Origin: Gemmatimonas sp.
GTDB lineage: Bacteria; Gemmatimonadota; Gemmatimonadetes; Gemmatimonadales; Gemmatimonadaceae
Direction: 5' to 3'
Assembly: GCA_021154325.1 (NCBI GenBank)
Contig: JAJKIR010000220.1
Span: forward strand, 1-64,000
Length of the DNA stretch: 64,000 bases
Shown here: in pieces, positions 34,240 to 44,200 of the stretch
Numbering within the stretch: the stretch's first letter is position 1
Layout of the letters: the number at the start of each line of letters is the position of its first letter
Notes under the pieces: generated by a model
What the model saw: the letters and a program-made list of their open reading frames with translations, nothing else
Told to the model about the DNA's origin: nothing
The model's database searches: none
Translations under genes and position numbers: made by a program

Positions 34240-35301
34240 ATGACATATCGCACGAACCGCACGTCGATCATCGTCGCCCTCGCGCTCGGCGCCGCTGGCG
34301 CCTGCGGCCGCGAAGGCAATGGCGCCACCGTTACGAGCAGGACCGGTGCCCTGGCGCAGACCCGCGCTGGCGGGGCGGAGGGCGTGGCGAGCACCGGCTC
34401 GTCCCCCGTCGGCAGCACGACGGCGTCCTCGGCCGGCGACATCGCCAAACGCGCAGGCCGTCTCGACCCGAATCACCTCGGCCGCATCCCGATCCTCGAG
34501 TACCACGTCATCGGCGGTACGAAGAACGCGCTCTACACCCGAACCGTGGAGAGCTTCCGCAAGGACCTCGAGGACGTGTACGCGCGCGGCTACCGGCCGA
34601 TTACTGTTTCGCAAATGCTCGACAAGGACTTCCGCGACGTTCCCACGGGGATGTCACCGGTGATCTTCGTCTTCGACGATGCGTCTGCGGAGCAGTTCAG
34701 CTACATCGAGAACAACGGCTCGCTCGAGATCGATCCCACGAGCGGCGTGGGAATCTGGCTGGACTTCAAGAAGGCGCATCCGGATTGGAAGAATCGCGCG
34801 ACGTTCTGCATGCTGAACGGTGGTGCGGCGGGCCACAACTTCTTCGGCGACGGTCCGAGATGGCGCGGACAGCACAAGCAGTGGCGGCTACAAAAGGTGA
34901 AATGGCTCGCCGACAACGGATTCGAGCTCTGCGGCCACACGCTCTGGCACGCCATGCTCAACAAGTACTCGGACGCGGTGGTCCAGGAGCAGATCGCGCG
35001 CAACATCATGGGCATCGATTCCGCCGTCGCGGGCTATCGCGTGCGGACCTTCGCGCTTCCGTATGGCATCTGGCCGAAGAATCGCGAGCTCGCGTGGCAT
35101 GGCTCGTGGACGAATCCGAAGACGGGCAAGACGCAGAGCTACAGCTTCGACGCCGTGCTCGAGGTCTCCGGCGGACCCGCGCGCAGCCCGTTCGATCCGC
35201 AGTTCAATCCGCGGAGCATAACGAGAATCGAAGCGATCGGTGACGACATCAAGCACCAGCTCGATCGGCTGGACGCGACGAAGACACGATTCGTCTGGTG
35301 A
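34240..35301 (+). CDS. Polysaccharide deacetylase family lipoprotein
   Basis: A 353-residue exported protein with a signal peptide ending in a lipobox (ALALGAAGACGRE). A Thr/Ser/Gly-rich linker leads to a carbohydrate esterase 4 (NodB) domain. It has IPILEYHVIG at its start, the metal Asp pair in VIFVFDDASAEQF, the zinc His motif in LCGHTLWHAML and the later strand VRTFALPYGIWPKN. It would remove N-acetyl groups from peptidoglycan or another cell-surface glycan. The conserved TFDD motif reads VFDD. Its TGA stop is the first codon of a heptamer array that runs to the stop of the next gene. Confidence 0.88.
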   Translation: MTYRTNRTSIIVALALGAAGACGREGNGATVTSRTGALAQTRAGGAEGVASTGSSPVGSTTASSAGDIAKRAGRLDPNHLGRIPILEYHVIGGTKNALYTRTVESFRKDLEDVYARGYRPITVSQMLDKDFRDVPTGMSPVIFVFDDASAEQFSYIENNGSLEIDPTSGVGIWLDFKKAHPDWKNRATFCMLNGGAAGHNFFGDGPRWRGQHKQWRLQKVKWLADNGFELCGHTLWHAMLNKYSDAVVQEQIARNIMGIDSAVAGYRVRTFALPYGIWPKNRELAWHGSWTNPKTGKTQSYSFDAVLEVSGGPARSPFDPQFNPRSITRIEAIGDDIKHQLDRLDATKTRFVW

Positions 35302-35407
35302 TTGGTGGTTGGTGATTGGTGAACGTTGAACGGTGAACGGTGAACGGTGAACGGTGAACGGTGAACGGTGAACCGATCACCGTCCGGGGACCACGGACTG
35401 CCGATCA
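35299..35407. repeat. Heptamer array bridging two convergent stop codons
   Basis: From the stop of the deacetylase gene: TGATTGG, TGGTTGG, TGATTGG, TGAACGT, six copies of TGAACGG (35327-35368), then TGAACCG, ATCACCG, TCCGGGG, ACCACGG, ACTGCCG. From the other side, the TGA stop of the minus-strand gene at 35405 opens TGATCGG, CAGTCCG, TGGTCCC, CGGACGG, TGATCGG. The whole intergenic space is array, with no other sequence. Confidence 0.9.
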
Positions 35408-35992
35408 CGCTTTTCGCAAGGCCTGGAGCGTCGACTCGAGTGCGAAGCGGTGCTCGGGGCGAGTGGCTTCCGCAAGCAGACTCTCGTACGTGACGATTGC
35501 GAGATCGAGCGCCGCGGGATCGTCTTCGGCGCCGGCGAGGCTGGCGGCGTTGTCGGCGAGCGCGGCGCGCGCCAGCTGATCCTGCGGAAAGCGGCGCGCG
35601 ACCTGGCGCCAGCGCTCGACGCGCGCGCGGAGGTTCGATTCGGAGAGCGCCCACAGGTGCCAGGCACCGCGATTCCGCTCGTCCGCCTGCTTCGCGCGCG
35701 CCGCGAGCGCGCCGACCACCTCGGCGCCACGTCCGGTGAGCCAGTACGCATTCGCGAGGATCACCATCGCCTGTGCGTCGTTGGGGCGCCTGGCAACGAT
35801 GGCCTCGTACGCTGGGATGATGACCTCGGGCATGTCGGCATACGCGCGCGCGGAATGCCCGAGCTGTTCGGGATCGCTCCGTGCCGCGAGGGCGCGCACG
35901 CGATCGACGAGCGTACCGATGTTGGCGGTCACCCGATACTCTTCCACGATCTGCGCGAGATCGAGATCTGGCGCGGGAGCACTCGATTCCAT
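35405..35992 (-). CDS. TPR-like helical repeat protein
   Basis: A 195-residue soluble protein of paired helices with tetratricopeptide spacing: IPAYEAIVARRPNDAQAMVI, LANAYWLTGRGAEVVGALAA, RWRQVARRFPQDQLARAALA and LAIVTYESLLAEATRPEHRF. No signal peptide or membrane segment. It is a protein-interaction module; no partner can be named. It is transcribed divergently from the receiver-DHp gene, 48 bases apart, so the two may share regulation. Confidence 0.82.
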   Translation of the reverse strand: MESSAPAPDLDLAQIVEEYRVTANIGTLVDRVRALAARSDPEQLGHSARAYADMPEVIIPAYEAIVARRPNDAQAMVILANAYWLTGRGAEVVGALAARAKQADERNRGAWHLWALSESNLRARVERWRQVARRFPQDQLARAALADNAASLAGAEDDPAALDLAIVTYESLLAEATRPEHRFALESTLQALRKA

Positions 35993-36040
35993 GCAGAAAT
36001 ACTACTCGCCGAGTGTCGTGGAGTCAGTCCGAGCGCACTG

Positions 36041-36661
36041 ATGACGCCCGAAACGGAAAGCTTCGTACTTTTGCTGGTCGTGGAAGACGACAGTCGCGCC
36101 GAAGCACTTCCGCCGCGCCTGTCGATGGTTCTGCCACGGGCTTCGACGGTGACGGCAAACGTCGCCATGCTGGCCGAGGAGAAGCTTCCTCGGGCTGACG
36201 CGACGCTGGTCGATGGAGGAGCGAGCGCCAAGGCGACGGTCGACACGCTGCGGACACTGCGCGCGCGAGGATTCGAGGCACCGATTCTCGTCGTCACACC
36301 GGTGCCTGACGATGTCGCCTTACGAGCGGCGATGAACTCGTTGGGCGCGCGCGCGGTGTCGCGAGAGCTCGTCGATCGCTCGCCAGCGGAGTTGGCGGTG
36401 GCGATCACGGCCGCTCTCGATAGCGCCCCGGGCGTGACCGCGGAGCTCCGTCAGGCGCGACGGATCTTCGCCGCGGGACAGGCCGCACTGTCGCTGCAAC
36501 ACGCGATCAACAATCCGCTCGCGGCACTCCTGGCCGAAGCGCAACTGCTCCAGCTGGAAGAGCTGTCGGCGGAGCAGCGCGGCTCGGTGGACAGAATGGT
36601 CGAGTTGTGCAGACGGGTCGTCGCTCTCGTTAGACGCCTGGACGCTCTGACGGAGAGCTGA
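36041..36661 (+). CDS. Degenerate receiver fused to histidine-kinase DHp, no ATPase domain
   Basis: A 206-residue protein. Residues about 5-125 look like a response-regulator receiver (LLVVEDDSRAEAL, ATLVDGGAS with D58 at the usual phospho-site, ILVVTPVP, and a final helix). Residues about 140-205 are a histidine-kinase dimerisation helix pair with H154 in SLQHAINNPLAALLAEAQLL, the HEINNPL box with Ala for Glu. No catalytic ATP-binding domain follows; the protein stops after the second helix. It could be a phosphotransfer or dimerisation partner for a kinase encoded elsewhere. The ATG at 36041 is chosen at the receiver start. Confidence 0.82.
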   Translation: MTPETESFVLLLVVEDDSRAEALPPRLSMVLPRASTVTANVAMLAEEKLPRADATLVDGGASAKATVDTLRTLRARGFEAPILVVTPVPDDVALRAAMNSLGARAVSRELVDRSPAELAVAITAALDSAPGVTAELRQARRIFAAGQAALSLQHAINNPLAALLAEAQLLQLEELSAEQRGSVDRMVELCRRVVALVRRLDALTES

Positions 36662-37163
36662 CGTGACGAAGCGCACGCTTCTCTGTCCAACATGGGAAGG
36701 AATTGCATGAACCAGGGTTCGGCACGAAGTTCGCAGCGGGGTTGTTGCAGTGGGGGAGTAACTTCAGGGTTGCGCGGCACTGAGTAAGTGGCGATACTCG
36801 TAGGCGTCCGCCGGTACGACTGCGACGTCGTCCGCTCGGTCGCTCTGATGGTGGCGTGGCTGCCCGGATCCGCGCTCGAGCGATACTCCGGTTGGCTGAG
36901 CGCCGCGCCGCAATACAATCGCCGGCACCGCGTGAGCCGACCACGCTCCTCGCGGCAAGAGCACGCGTCGCATCGATCCCGCCACATAGCGTCGATTCCG
37001 CACTGAGAGTCCATACGGGATTCAGAGCGGTTCCGGCTGCGCGCTTTGCGCGATGTCGCGCAGCATTGGCACACAAGCTTGATCCGCGTTTTCCGCAGGT
37101 TGCAGTCAGCCCCATGGTCGGGCGAGCAGGCGGAGCATTTCACCTTTACTCAACTATTGCAGC
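36662..37163 (+). promoter_or_regulatory. Gene-free rho leader region with candidate promoter
   Basis: About 500 bases without a credible gene; the short frames here are compositionally unconvincing. A candidate promoter is TTGCGC (36770-36775), a 17-base spacer and GATACT (36793-36798), which would give rho a leader of about 360 bases. Long rho leaders are the site of autogenous control in several bacteria; whether this one is attenuated by Rho is an inference. No T-box, riboswitch or clear hairpin was recognised. Confidence 0.4.
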
Positions 37164-38864
37164 ATGAACGAACGTCGACGTCCCCCTCGTCGCGGCCGCG
37201 GCCAGCGCCCGCAGGACCGTCCCGCCGCCGAAGGAACGGGCGAGCCGAACCCCTACCGCGACGAGCCGATCGACAGCAACGGTGTCGATGCCCCCACTCC
37301 CAGCAACGACGCCAGCGACGAGCAGCCTGCCACCCCGCGCGCCGTCACGACCACTGCCAATACCGAAAGGGCGCAACCCACCGATGCCGATGCGGCCCCG
37401 GAGAGTCGCCCGGCCATGGTAGCACCGCGTGATCCCGACGAGGGCACAGCACGCGCCGGCGGCGATGATGTCGGGGAAAGCCACCGCGATCTGTCTCGGC
37501 CGGAGGCGCTTCCCCGCTCGGACAACGGCTCCGCCGATGACGGTGCGTCCGGCACGACCACGATGAACGGCGCGTCCTCGCAGCCGATGTCACAGGGCTA
37601 TGGGCCGCCGGGCCAGCCGCGACACGACGGCGGCGGTTATCCGCCGCGAGAGCATCGCAATGGTCGGCGACGGCGCCGCGGACGCGACCGCGGCGGTCCC
37701 CGCCGCGAGCATCAGCCGCAACCGCAGCCCCAGGCCGCGCTCGTGCCCAGCGGCGATACGAAAGGATGGTTCGACCCATCGCGCGACGGCGGATTCATTC
37801 GGCGGCCCGCGAACAGCTATCTCGCCGAAGCCGGCGACGCGTGGGTGCCACCGCTGATGGTCCGCCAACTGGGCCTCCGAAAGAGCGACCTCGTCGACGC
37901 GTCAGTCGGCCGCGACCAGCGTGGCCGAATCACTGCTATGGAGGTTCGCTCGATTAATGAGATGGACCCCGCCACCGCGACCCGCCGCGCTGAGTTCAAT
38001 GCCCTTCCCGCCTCCTACCCCGAGCGGAAGCTGACGCTCGAGACGGGTCGCCCAGCACGCGGCGGCGCTGAGCTGATCCGACGTGCGATCGACCTGATCG
38101 CTCCCATCGGATATGGACAACGCGCACTGATCGTCGCGCCGGCGCGGGCAGGCAAGACCACCCTCCTCCACGGCATCACGGAAGGCGTCGCGCTGAATCA
38201 TCCGAATGCGTCGCTGATCATCCTCCTGGTCGACGAGCGGCCCGAGGAGGTGAGCGAAGCCATTTCGTGGGGAGTCGGCGAGGTGGTCGCGTCCAGCTTC
38301 GATCAGCCCGCGGAGCGGCACGTCGAAGTCACGGAGATGGTGCTCGAGCGGGCGCGCCGTCTGGTCGAGATCGGCAAGGACGTGGTGATCGTGCTCGATT
38401 CCCTCACCCGCATGGCACGCGCGCACAACACGGCCGAGCGAGGTACGGGGCGCACTCTTTCCGGTGGTCTCGACGCGACCGCGATGGCCAAGCCAAAGGC
38501 GTTCTTCGGCTCCGCGCGCGCCATCCCGGCGTCGGCCGGCGGCGGCTCGCTCACCATCATCGCGACGGCGCTCGTGGAAACCGGGTCGCGGATGGACGAC
38601 GTGATCTTCGAGGAGTTCAAAGGCACCGGCAACTGTGAGATCAAGCTCGATCGGCCATTGGCCGAGAAGCGCATCTATCCCGCGATCGATATCGGGACGA
38701 GTGGGACGCGCCGTGAGGAAAAGCTGTTCCGCCCCGAGCAGCTGGACGGCGTATACACCCTGCGTCGCGGCTTGAGTCAGATGCCGCCCCAGTCCGCGAT
38801 GGAGTGGCTGATCAAGCGCATTGGCGGCACGCCTTCCAACGACGCCCTGCTGGCGGGCCTGTAG
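37164..38864 (+). CDS. rho: Transcription termination factor Rho with long disordered N-terminus
   Basis: A 566-residue Rho helicase; the usual length is about 420. Residues 1-195 are low complexity, first acidic/Pro/Thr-rich and then Arg/Gly/Gln-rich (NGRRRRRGRDRGGPRREHQP), replacing the normal N-terminal helix bundle. The primary RNA-binding domain (about 198-262) starts GWFDPSRDGGFIRRPANSYL. The motor has Walker A APARAGKTT (K331), LLVDERPEEVSEAI, Walker B and Q-loop VIVLDSLTRMARAHNTAERG, and the R-loop IGTSGTRREEKL. Rho terminates untranslated RNA; an Arg-rich extension may bind RNA or drive condensates. A strong terminator follows. Confidence 0.97.
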   Translation: MNERRRPPRRGRGQRPQDRPAAEGTGEPNPYRDEPIDSNGVDAPTPSNDASDEQPATPRAVTTTANTERAQPTDADAAPESRPAMVAPRDPDEGTARAGGDDVGESHRDLSRPEALPRSDNGSADDGASGTTTMNGASSQPMSQGYGPPGQPRHDGGGYPPREHRNGRRRRRGRDRGGPRREHQPQPQPQAALVPSGDTKGWFDPSRDGGFIRRPANSYLAEAGDAWVPPLMVRQLGLRKSDLVDASVGRDQRGRITAMEVRSINEMDPATATRRAEFNALPASYPERKLTLETGRPARGGAELIRRAIDLIAPIGYGQRALIVAPARAGKTTLLHGITEGVALNHPNASLIILLVDERPEEVSEAISWGVGEVVASSFDQPAERHVEVTEMVLERARRLVEIGKDVVIVLDSLTRMARAHNTAERGTGRTLSGGLDATAMAKPKAFFGSARAIPASAGGGSLTIIATALVETGSRMDDVIFEEFKGTGNCEIKLDRPLAEKRIYPAIDIGTSGTRREEKLFRPEQLDGVYTLRRGLSQMPPQSAMEWLIKRIGGTPSNDALLAGL

Positions 38865-38888
38865 GACCGGTTCAGGACAAGCAAATCG

Positions 38889-38921
38889 AAGGGCCGCGGC
38901 GCATTCGCGCCGCGGTCCTTT
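38889..38921 (+). terminator. Intrinsic terminator after rho
   Basis: The stem GGGCCGCGGCGC / GCGCCGCGGTCC with loop ATTC (38891-38918) is followed by TTTCTG. It ends 55 bases past the rho stop and lies before tamA. Confidence 0.85.
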
Positions 38922-38956
38922 CTGTCGGCGCGAGCTTTGCTTGTCTCTCCGCCGTC

Positions 38957-41236
38957 ATGTGCTCCTCGCATCCCGAGCGCGCCTCAGTAGCGCGCGTCCT
39001 GTCGTGGCACACGCTCGAGGCGTTGCTTCTCCTCGCCTTGTGCGCGGTGCCCTCGCGCGCTCAATCGCGATCGCCGGCGAAAGATCCATCGCCGGAGGTC
39101 GTGCAGCTCACGATGAAGGGGGTGAAGCACGTCGACCAGCACGATCTCGAAAAGAGCATCAACACGCAGCCGTCGAAGTGCATCAGCTTCTTCGTTCAGC
39201 CTTTCTGCTGGATGAGCCACTCGCCGGTGCTCTGGCACAAGTATTACCTCGATCGGGACGAATTCCGCCGCGACGTGCTGCGCATCCGCGTCTACTACTG
39301 GAAGCGCGGCTTCCGCGAAGCCACGGTCGATACCGCGATCACCGCGAAGGGACGGGGCGTCGCGGTCGCATTCGACGTCCACGAGGGCGAGCCGACGATC
39401 GTCACCGCGCTGCGCATCGACTACGACACGACCCTGATGACGGTGAAGCAGAAGAACAAGCTCACCCTTCTTCGCGTCGGCCAGCCGCTGAATCTCCTGA
39501 CGCTCGATTCGACGCGACTGAATTTCCAGAGCGAGATGTGGCAGCGCGGGTTCGCGGACGCGATCGTCGATACGGCCATCGCGGTGAACGACTCGGCGCG
39601 CCGCGCTGCCGTCGCGCTGCGCGTCTACCCCAACTGGCCGACGACTGTCGGCAACATCATCGTCCTCGGCAACAAGGAAGTGGCGACGCAGACGATCCTC
39701 GACATGCTGCTGCTGCGTCCGGGCCGGCCGTTCATCCGGAACGACATGCTGGAGAGCCAGCGCACGCTGTACACGTCGAATCTCTTCCGGCTCGCGAGCA
39801 TCCTGCCGCCGACCGGCGACAGCATCAAGCGCATCGAGATTCAGGTCGTGGAAGCACCACTGCACAGCGCGCGCGTCGGCAGCGCGACGGACAACGTGAA
39901 CTACGTGCAGCTCGAAGCCGGCTTCTCCGCGCACAATCTGCTTGGCGGCGCGCGTCGGCTGGATCTCAATGCTTCGCTTGGCAATCTCTTTTCGAGCACG
40001 CTGAATGGCTGGGGTCCGTTCGCGCTGGACACGCGACTGAAAGACCTCGACAACGCGAACGTCTTTCTGCAGCCGACGTGGTCGGCGAGTCTCGACTTCA
40101 ATCAGCCCGCCTTCCTGCGGCGGCCCGCGAACCAGGCGGGATTCGGCATCTTCGCGCATCGGCGCTCAGAGCCGTCGATCTTCATCGACCGTGGCTATGG
40201 CGCCACGGCGACCTTCACGCGGCAGTTGGCGTCGCGCGCGCCGGCGAGCATCAACTACCGGTACGAGGTTACGCGCGTTGAAGCCGGAGACATCTACTTC
40301 TGCGTGAACTACGGCGTCTGCGACACGACGACAATCCAGACGTTGCGGACGCACCAGAATCTCTCGCCCCTGTCGCTCACCGCATTCATAGATCGCAGCG
40401 ATCAGGCGTTCACACCGACGAAGGGCTACGTCGCGCGCATCGACGCCGAGCATGCCTCGCGGTACACGCTGTCGGACTACCGATACAATCGCGCCTTTTT
40501 CGATGCGGCCGCGTACTGGCACCCGAGCCTGCGTCCGCAGGTGGTCGCGAGTCATCTGCGACTCGGGATCGTGCGCGCGATGACGAGCTCCACGGGCGAC
40601 ACGGTGCTCCATCCGCGAACTCGCTTCTATGCGGGCGGTGCGATGTCGGTGCGTGGCTACGGCGAGAACCAACTCGGACCGCGCGTGCTCACGATCTCCC
40701 CGGACTCGCTACGCGCACCAAAGGGGACGCCTTTGCCTGGTGGCGGTATAGACACGACCTCGCGGTGTCCTGCCAACATCCCGATTCAGCAGTGCGATCC
40801 AAATCTCCTAAGCCTGAAAGACCGGTATTTCATTCCGCGCCCCACGGGCGGTACGTCCCTCATCGAGGGCAGCGTCGAAGTGCGCTTCCCGACGGGCGTG
40901 CGCCATCTCGACGCCGCCGTCTTCGTGGACGGCGCGATCGTCGGCAACTCGGCGCTCAAGGCATTAAGCGATTTGAAGAGCATCGCCGACTTCGCGCGCG
41001 GCACCAGCGCGATCACGCCGGGTGCGGGGATTCGCTACAACTCGCCAGTTGGACCAGTTCGGGTGGATCTCGGCTATAACCCGAGGCTGATCGAGGATCT
41101 CCCCGTTGTCACCAACACGAAGGTGGGTGGAGAGGACAAGCTCGTCGCGCTTCAGACAGCACGCACCTACACGTCAGGGAAGAACACCTTCCTTGGGCGG
41201 CTCGTGCTTCACCTCTCGATCGGGCAGGCATACTGA
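38957..41236 (+). CDS. Outer-membrane Omp85 protein, TamA/BamA-like
   Basis: A 759-residue outer-membrane assembly protein. A signal peptide (LEALLLLALCAVPSRAQS) ends near residue 37. POTRA domains follow (VVQLTMKGVKHVDQHDLEKS; REATVDTAITAKGRGVAVAF; NIIVLGNKEVATQTILDMLL). The C-terminal half is a 16-strand-type barrel with the family VRGY motif in AMSVRGYGENQLGPR and an aromatic end (LVLHLSIGQAY). The TamB-like gene follows with a one-base overlap, so TamA is the better label than BamA. It would insert or transport outer-membrane components. The start at 38957 is the ATG before the signal peptide. Confidence 0.93.
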   Translation: MCSSHPERASVARVLSWHTLEALLLLALCAVPSRAQSRSPAKDPSPEVVQLTMKGVKHVDQHDLEKSINTQPSKCISFFVQPFCWMSHSPVLWHKYYLDRDEFRRDVLRIRVYYWKRGFREATVDTAITAKGRGVAVAFDVHEGEPTIVTALRIDYDTTLMTVKQKNKLTLLRVGQPLNLLTLDSTRLNFQSEMWQRGFADAIVDTAIAVNDSARRAAVALRVYPNWPTTVGNIIVLGNKEVATQTILDMLLLRPGRPFIRNDMLESQRTLYTSNLFRLASILPPTGDSIKRIEIQVVEAPLHSARVGSATDNVNYVQLEAGFSAHNLLGGARRLDLNASLGNLFSSTLNGWGPFALDTRLKDLDNANVFLQPTWSASLDFNQPAFLRRPANQAGFGIFAHRRSEPSIFIDRGYGATATFTRQLASRAPASINYRYEVTRVEAGDIYFCVNYGVCDTTTIQTLRTHQNLSPLSLTAFIDRSDQAFTPTKGYVARIDAEHASRYTLSDYRYNRAFFDAAAYWHPSLRPQVVASHLRLGIVRAMTSSTGDTVLHPRTRFYAGGAMSVRGYGENQLGPRVLTISPDSLRAPKGTPLPGGGIDTTSRCPANIPIQQCDPNLLSLKDRYFIPRPTGGTSLIEGSVEVRFPTGVRHLDAAVFVDGAIVGNSALKALSDLKSIADFARGTSAITPGAGIRYNSPVGPVRVDLGYNPRLIEDLPVVTNTKVGGEDKLVALQTARTYTSGKNTFLGRLVLHLSIGQAY

Positions 41237-44200
41237 TGAATCCGGTCGTGCGCCGCATCGGGCGGGTGCTCCTCGGCATCGTGACGGTACTCCTCGGGAT
41301 CGTCGCGCTCGCGGGAATCGTCGTCGTCGTGTTGACGTCTACGGAGTGGGGGCACGAGCGCGTGCGGCGGATCGCGCTGTCGCAGCTCCAGAGCCGCATC
41401 CACGGGAAGGCGACGATCGGGCGGCTGTCGGGCAATCTCCTCAGCGGCCTAACGATTCACGACTTCGCGATCAGTGACAGTAGCGGCGAGCCGTTCATCG
41501 CCGCGCAGGAGGTGAGCGCGCGGTACGCTCTCGGCGCATTGATCGGGAAGAAGATCTGGCTCGAGGACGTGCGGCTCGTGCGGCCGTTGATCGTGCTGGA
41601 TCGGCCGCCGGGTGGGAAGTGGAACTATCAGCGGATCTTCGTCAGCGACACGACGTCACAGCAGAGCACCGGCCCGGGATTCGGCAGCTGGATCCGGTTC
41701 GAGAACGTGACAGTGGTGGACGGCGATGTCGTCGTGCGGACGCCGTGGTCGCCGGGGACGAGTCTCAGCCCGTCGTCGCGCGACTCATTGATTCGCGAAG
41801 CGCTCGGTGGCCACGGGCGCGCGATGGTCGTGCAGGCTGCGCACAGCTACGGCGGCGCTCCGCCCTACCAGAAGGTGGTCGAGTTGCGATCGCTGAACGC
41901 GTCGCTGCCGATGCTCCGGCTGGCCGATCCTAACGAGAAGAATCGGTACGCGCAGGTTGCGTCGCTGCAGATGACGGCGCTGCCGTTCCGGCCACCGGCG
42001 GCGGTTGTCACGGACATGAAGGGGAACTTCAACTTCAACAACGATTCGCTCTGGTGGCGCGGTGTGCGCGCGGCCATGCCAGCGTCGCGGGTGAGCGGCG
42101 ACGGCAGCTACGCCTTCAGCTCCGGCGACATGCTGCTCACCCTGCGCGGCGCGCCGGCCGCCCTCGCGGATCTCCGGTGGCTCTATCCGCGATTGCCGGC
42201 AGAAGGCGGCGGCACACTGGAGTTCGCGATGCGGTGGAAGGGTGAGGTGCAGGACTACACCGCGCGAAACGCCGATGTCGCGGTTGGTGCGACGACCGTG
42301 AAGGGTGACTTCGGCATCACGATGTCCGACACCTTCGCGCTGCACGACACCAATCTGCGGTTCGCGAACTTCGACACGCGTCTCGCGGAGCAGCTCATCG
42401 CTGGGTTCAAGTCGCCGCGCCGTGGATCGCTGAGCGGGCGTGCGGCGCTGAATGGCGGTAAGAACGCATTGCGCGTCGACGCCGACGTCGCCTTCGCCGA
42501 CGTCACGACCGGCACGAGTCAGGTTGCCGCGCTCGGCGTCGTCGGATTCGGGAATGGCGCGGTGCGCGCCAACAATCTGCGTCTGCGGCTTCACCCGGTG
42601 CAGGTGGAGCTCGCGAAGGCGCTCGCCGGAAATGGGCTGCAACTGCCAGTCTCCGGCGTCGTGACGGGAACGGCGACGGTCTCCGGCGATACGCGGACGC
42701 GGCTTGCCGGCAACCTCGACATCGCGCACGACGATCGCGGCTACCATTCGCAGCTCACGGGCACGGCAGCTCTGCGCCTTGCACGAAACGGCACCGCGCC
42801 ATGGATGGACGTCAACGTGATCGCGCGACCGGTTTCACTCGCCGAGATTGGCCGCTTCGCGCCCGCGATCGGACTGCAGGGGAGCGCGGTGGGGCCGGTG
42901 CGACTCACCGGATCGCTCGCGAATCTCGCCGTCTCGACGGACCTGCGCCTGCCTGATCGGGGCCGGCTGGTGGCGCGTGGGAACGTCGGTCTCACAGGGC
43001 CGACGAAGCGGTACGATCTCGCGGTGGGTATGTACGTCTTCAACGTCCACACCGTGCTCGCGAGTGGTCCGGTGACGTCATTGACGCTGACGGCGCGTGC
43101 TCAGGGCAGCGGGTTCAGCCCGGCGACGATGAACGCGACGTTCATGGCCGACCTGGCGGCTGGCTCGCGATGGGACAGCCTAGCGGTGGATACGGGCTCG
43201 GTGCGGGTTGCCGTCGCGAATGGACTTGCAACTTTCCAGAAGCTGCAGCTGAGCGGCGCACACACGAACATCGACGTGCACGGATCGTTCGGCCTCGTGG
43301 CAAATCGCACCGGTACCCTCTCATACATCGTGCAGATCGATTCGCTGAGCGCGCTCGATCGCCTGTTGCCGCACACTGGTCCCGATACCGGATCGTATCG
43401 ACCGCGGCCAGCGGTCGTCGCCCGCGCCGTTAGGCGTGCGCGCGCGGATTCGGCGCGCATTGCCCGTCGAACGGAGGTCGAACGTCTAGCGACGGGACGT
43501 CCATTGCCAACGCTCGTCGTCGACACCCCGAAGGCCACACCGATTGCTCTCAAAGGCAACGTACGTCTCGCTGGGGAGTTGACGGGGAATCTCCAGCGGT
43601 TCGACACGCGCGGGCGTCTTGGCGCCAGCGGATTGGACGTGCATGGAATTGCGGCCGATACAATCATGGCGATGTTCGCGTGGACCAATGCACGCACCCC
43701 AACGTCCGCAATCGCCGTCGGACTCGCAGGCAAGAACGTCGCCGCCGGGGGCTTCGCCTTCGACAGCCTGCGAACGAACGCGACGTTTCGGTTCCAAGAC
43801 CGTGGTGGCCGCGTCGAGCTTGCCGTGCGTCAAGGCGACGAGCGCGACTACGGCTTCAAGGGTGATTTCTTCGTACGCCCCGACAATCGCGAGCTGCGCA
43901 TCGCGAACATGCAGCTCCGATTCGATACGACGGTCTGGCAGGCGACACATCCGGCGAGCATTCAGATGCGACCGCAGGGAATCGCGGTGCAGAACCTCGA
44001 GCTGCGCAGCGGCCCGACGAGCCGCATTTACGCGAATGGGCTGCTGCCGTCGAGCGGCGTCGGCAACTTCGAGGTCGCGGTCGACAACTTCCAGGTCGGC
44101 GACCTGCTCGACATTCTGCAGAGCGACGTCGATCTCCAGGGATTCGTGACGTTGCACGGGAGCATGCAAGGCACCATGGCAGCGCCGCGGCTGCGAGGCG

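Noticed and set aside
35299-35375. Possible CRISPR array
   Set aside because: The repeat unit is seven bases with no spacers; no cas genes are in the window.
36856-37167. A 103-codon frame in the rho leader
   Set aside because: Arg/Ala-rich, no ribosome-binding site, and compositionally like shadow frames.
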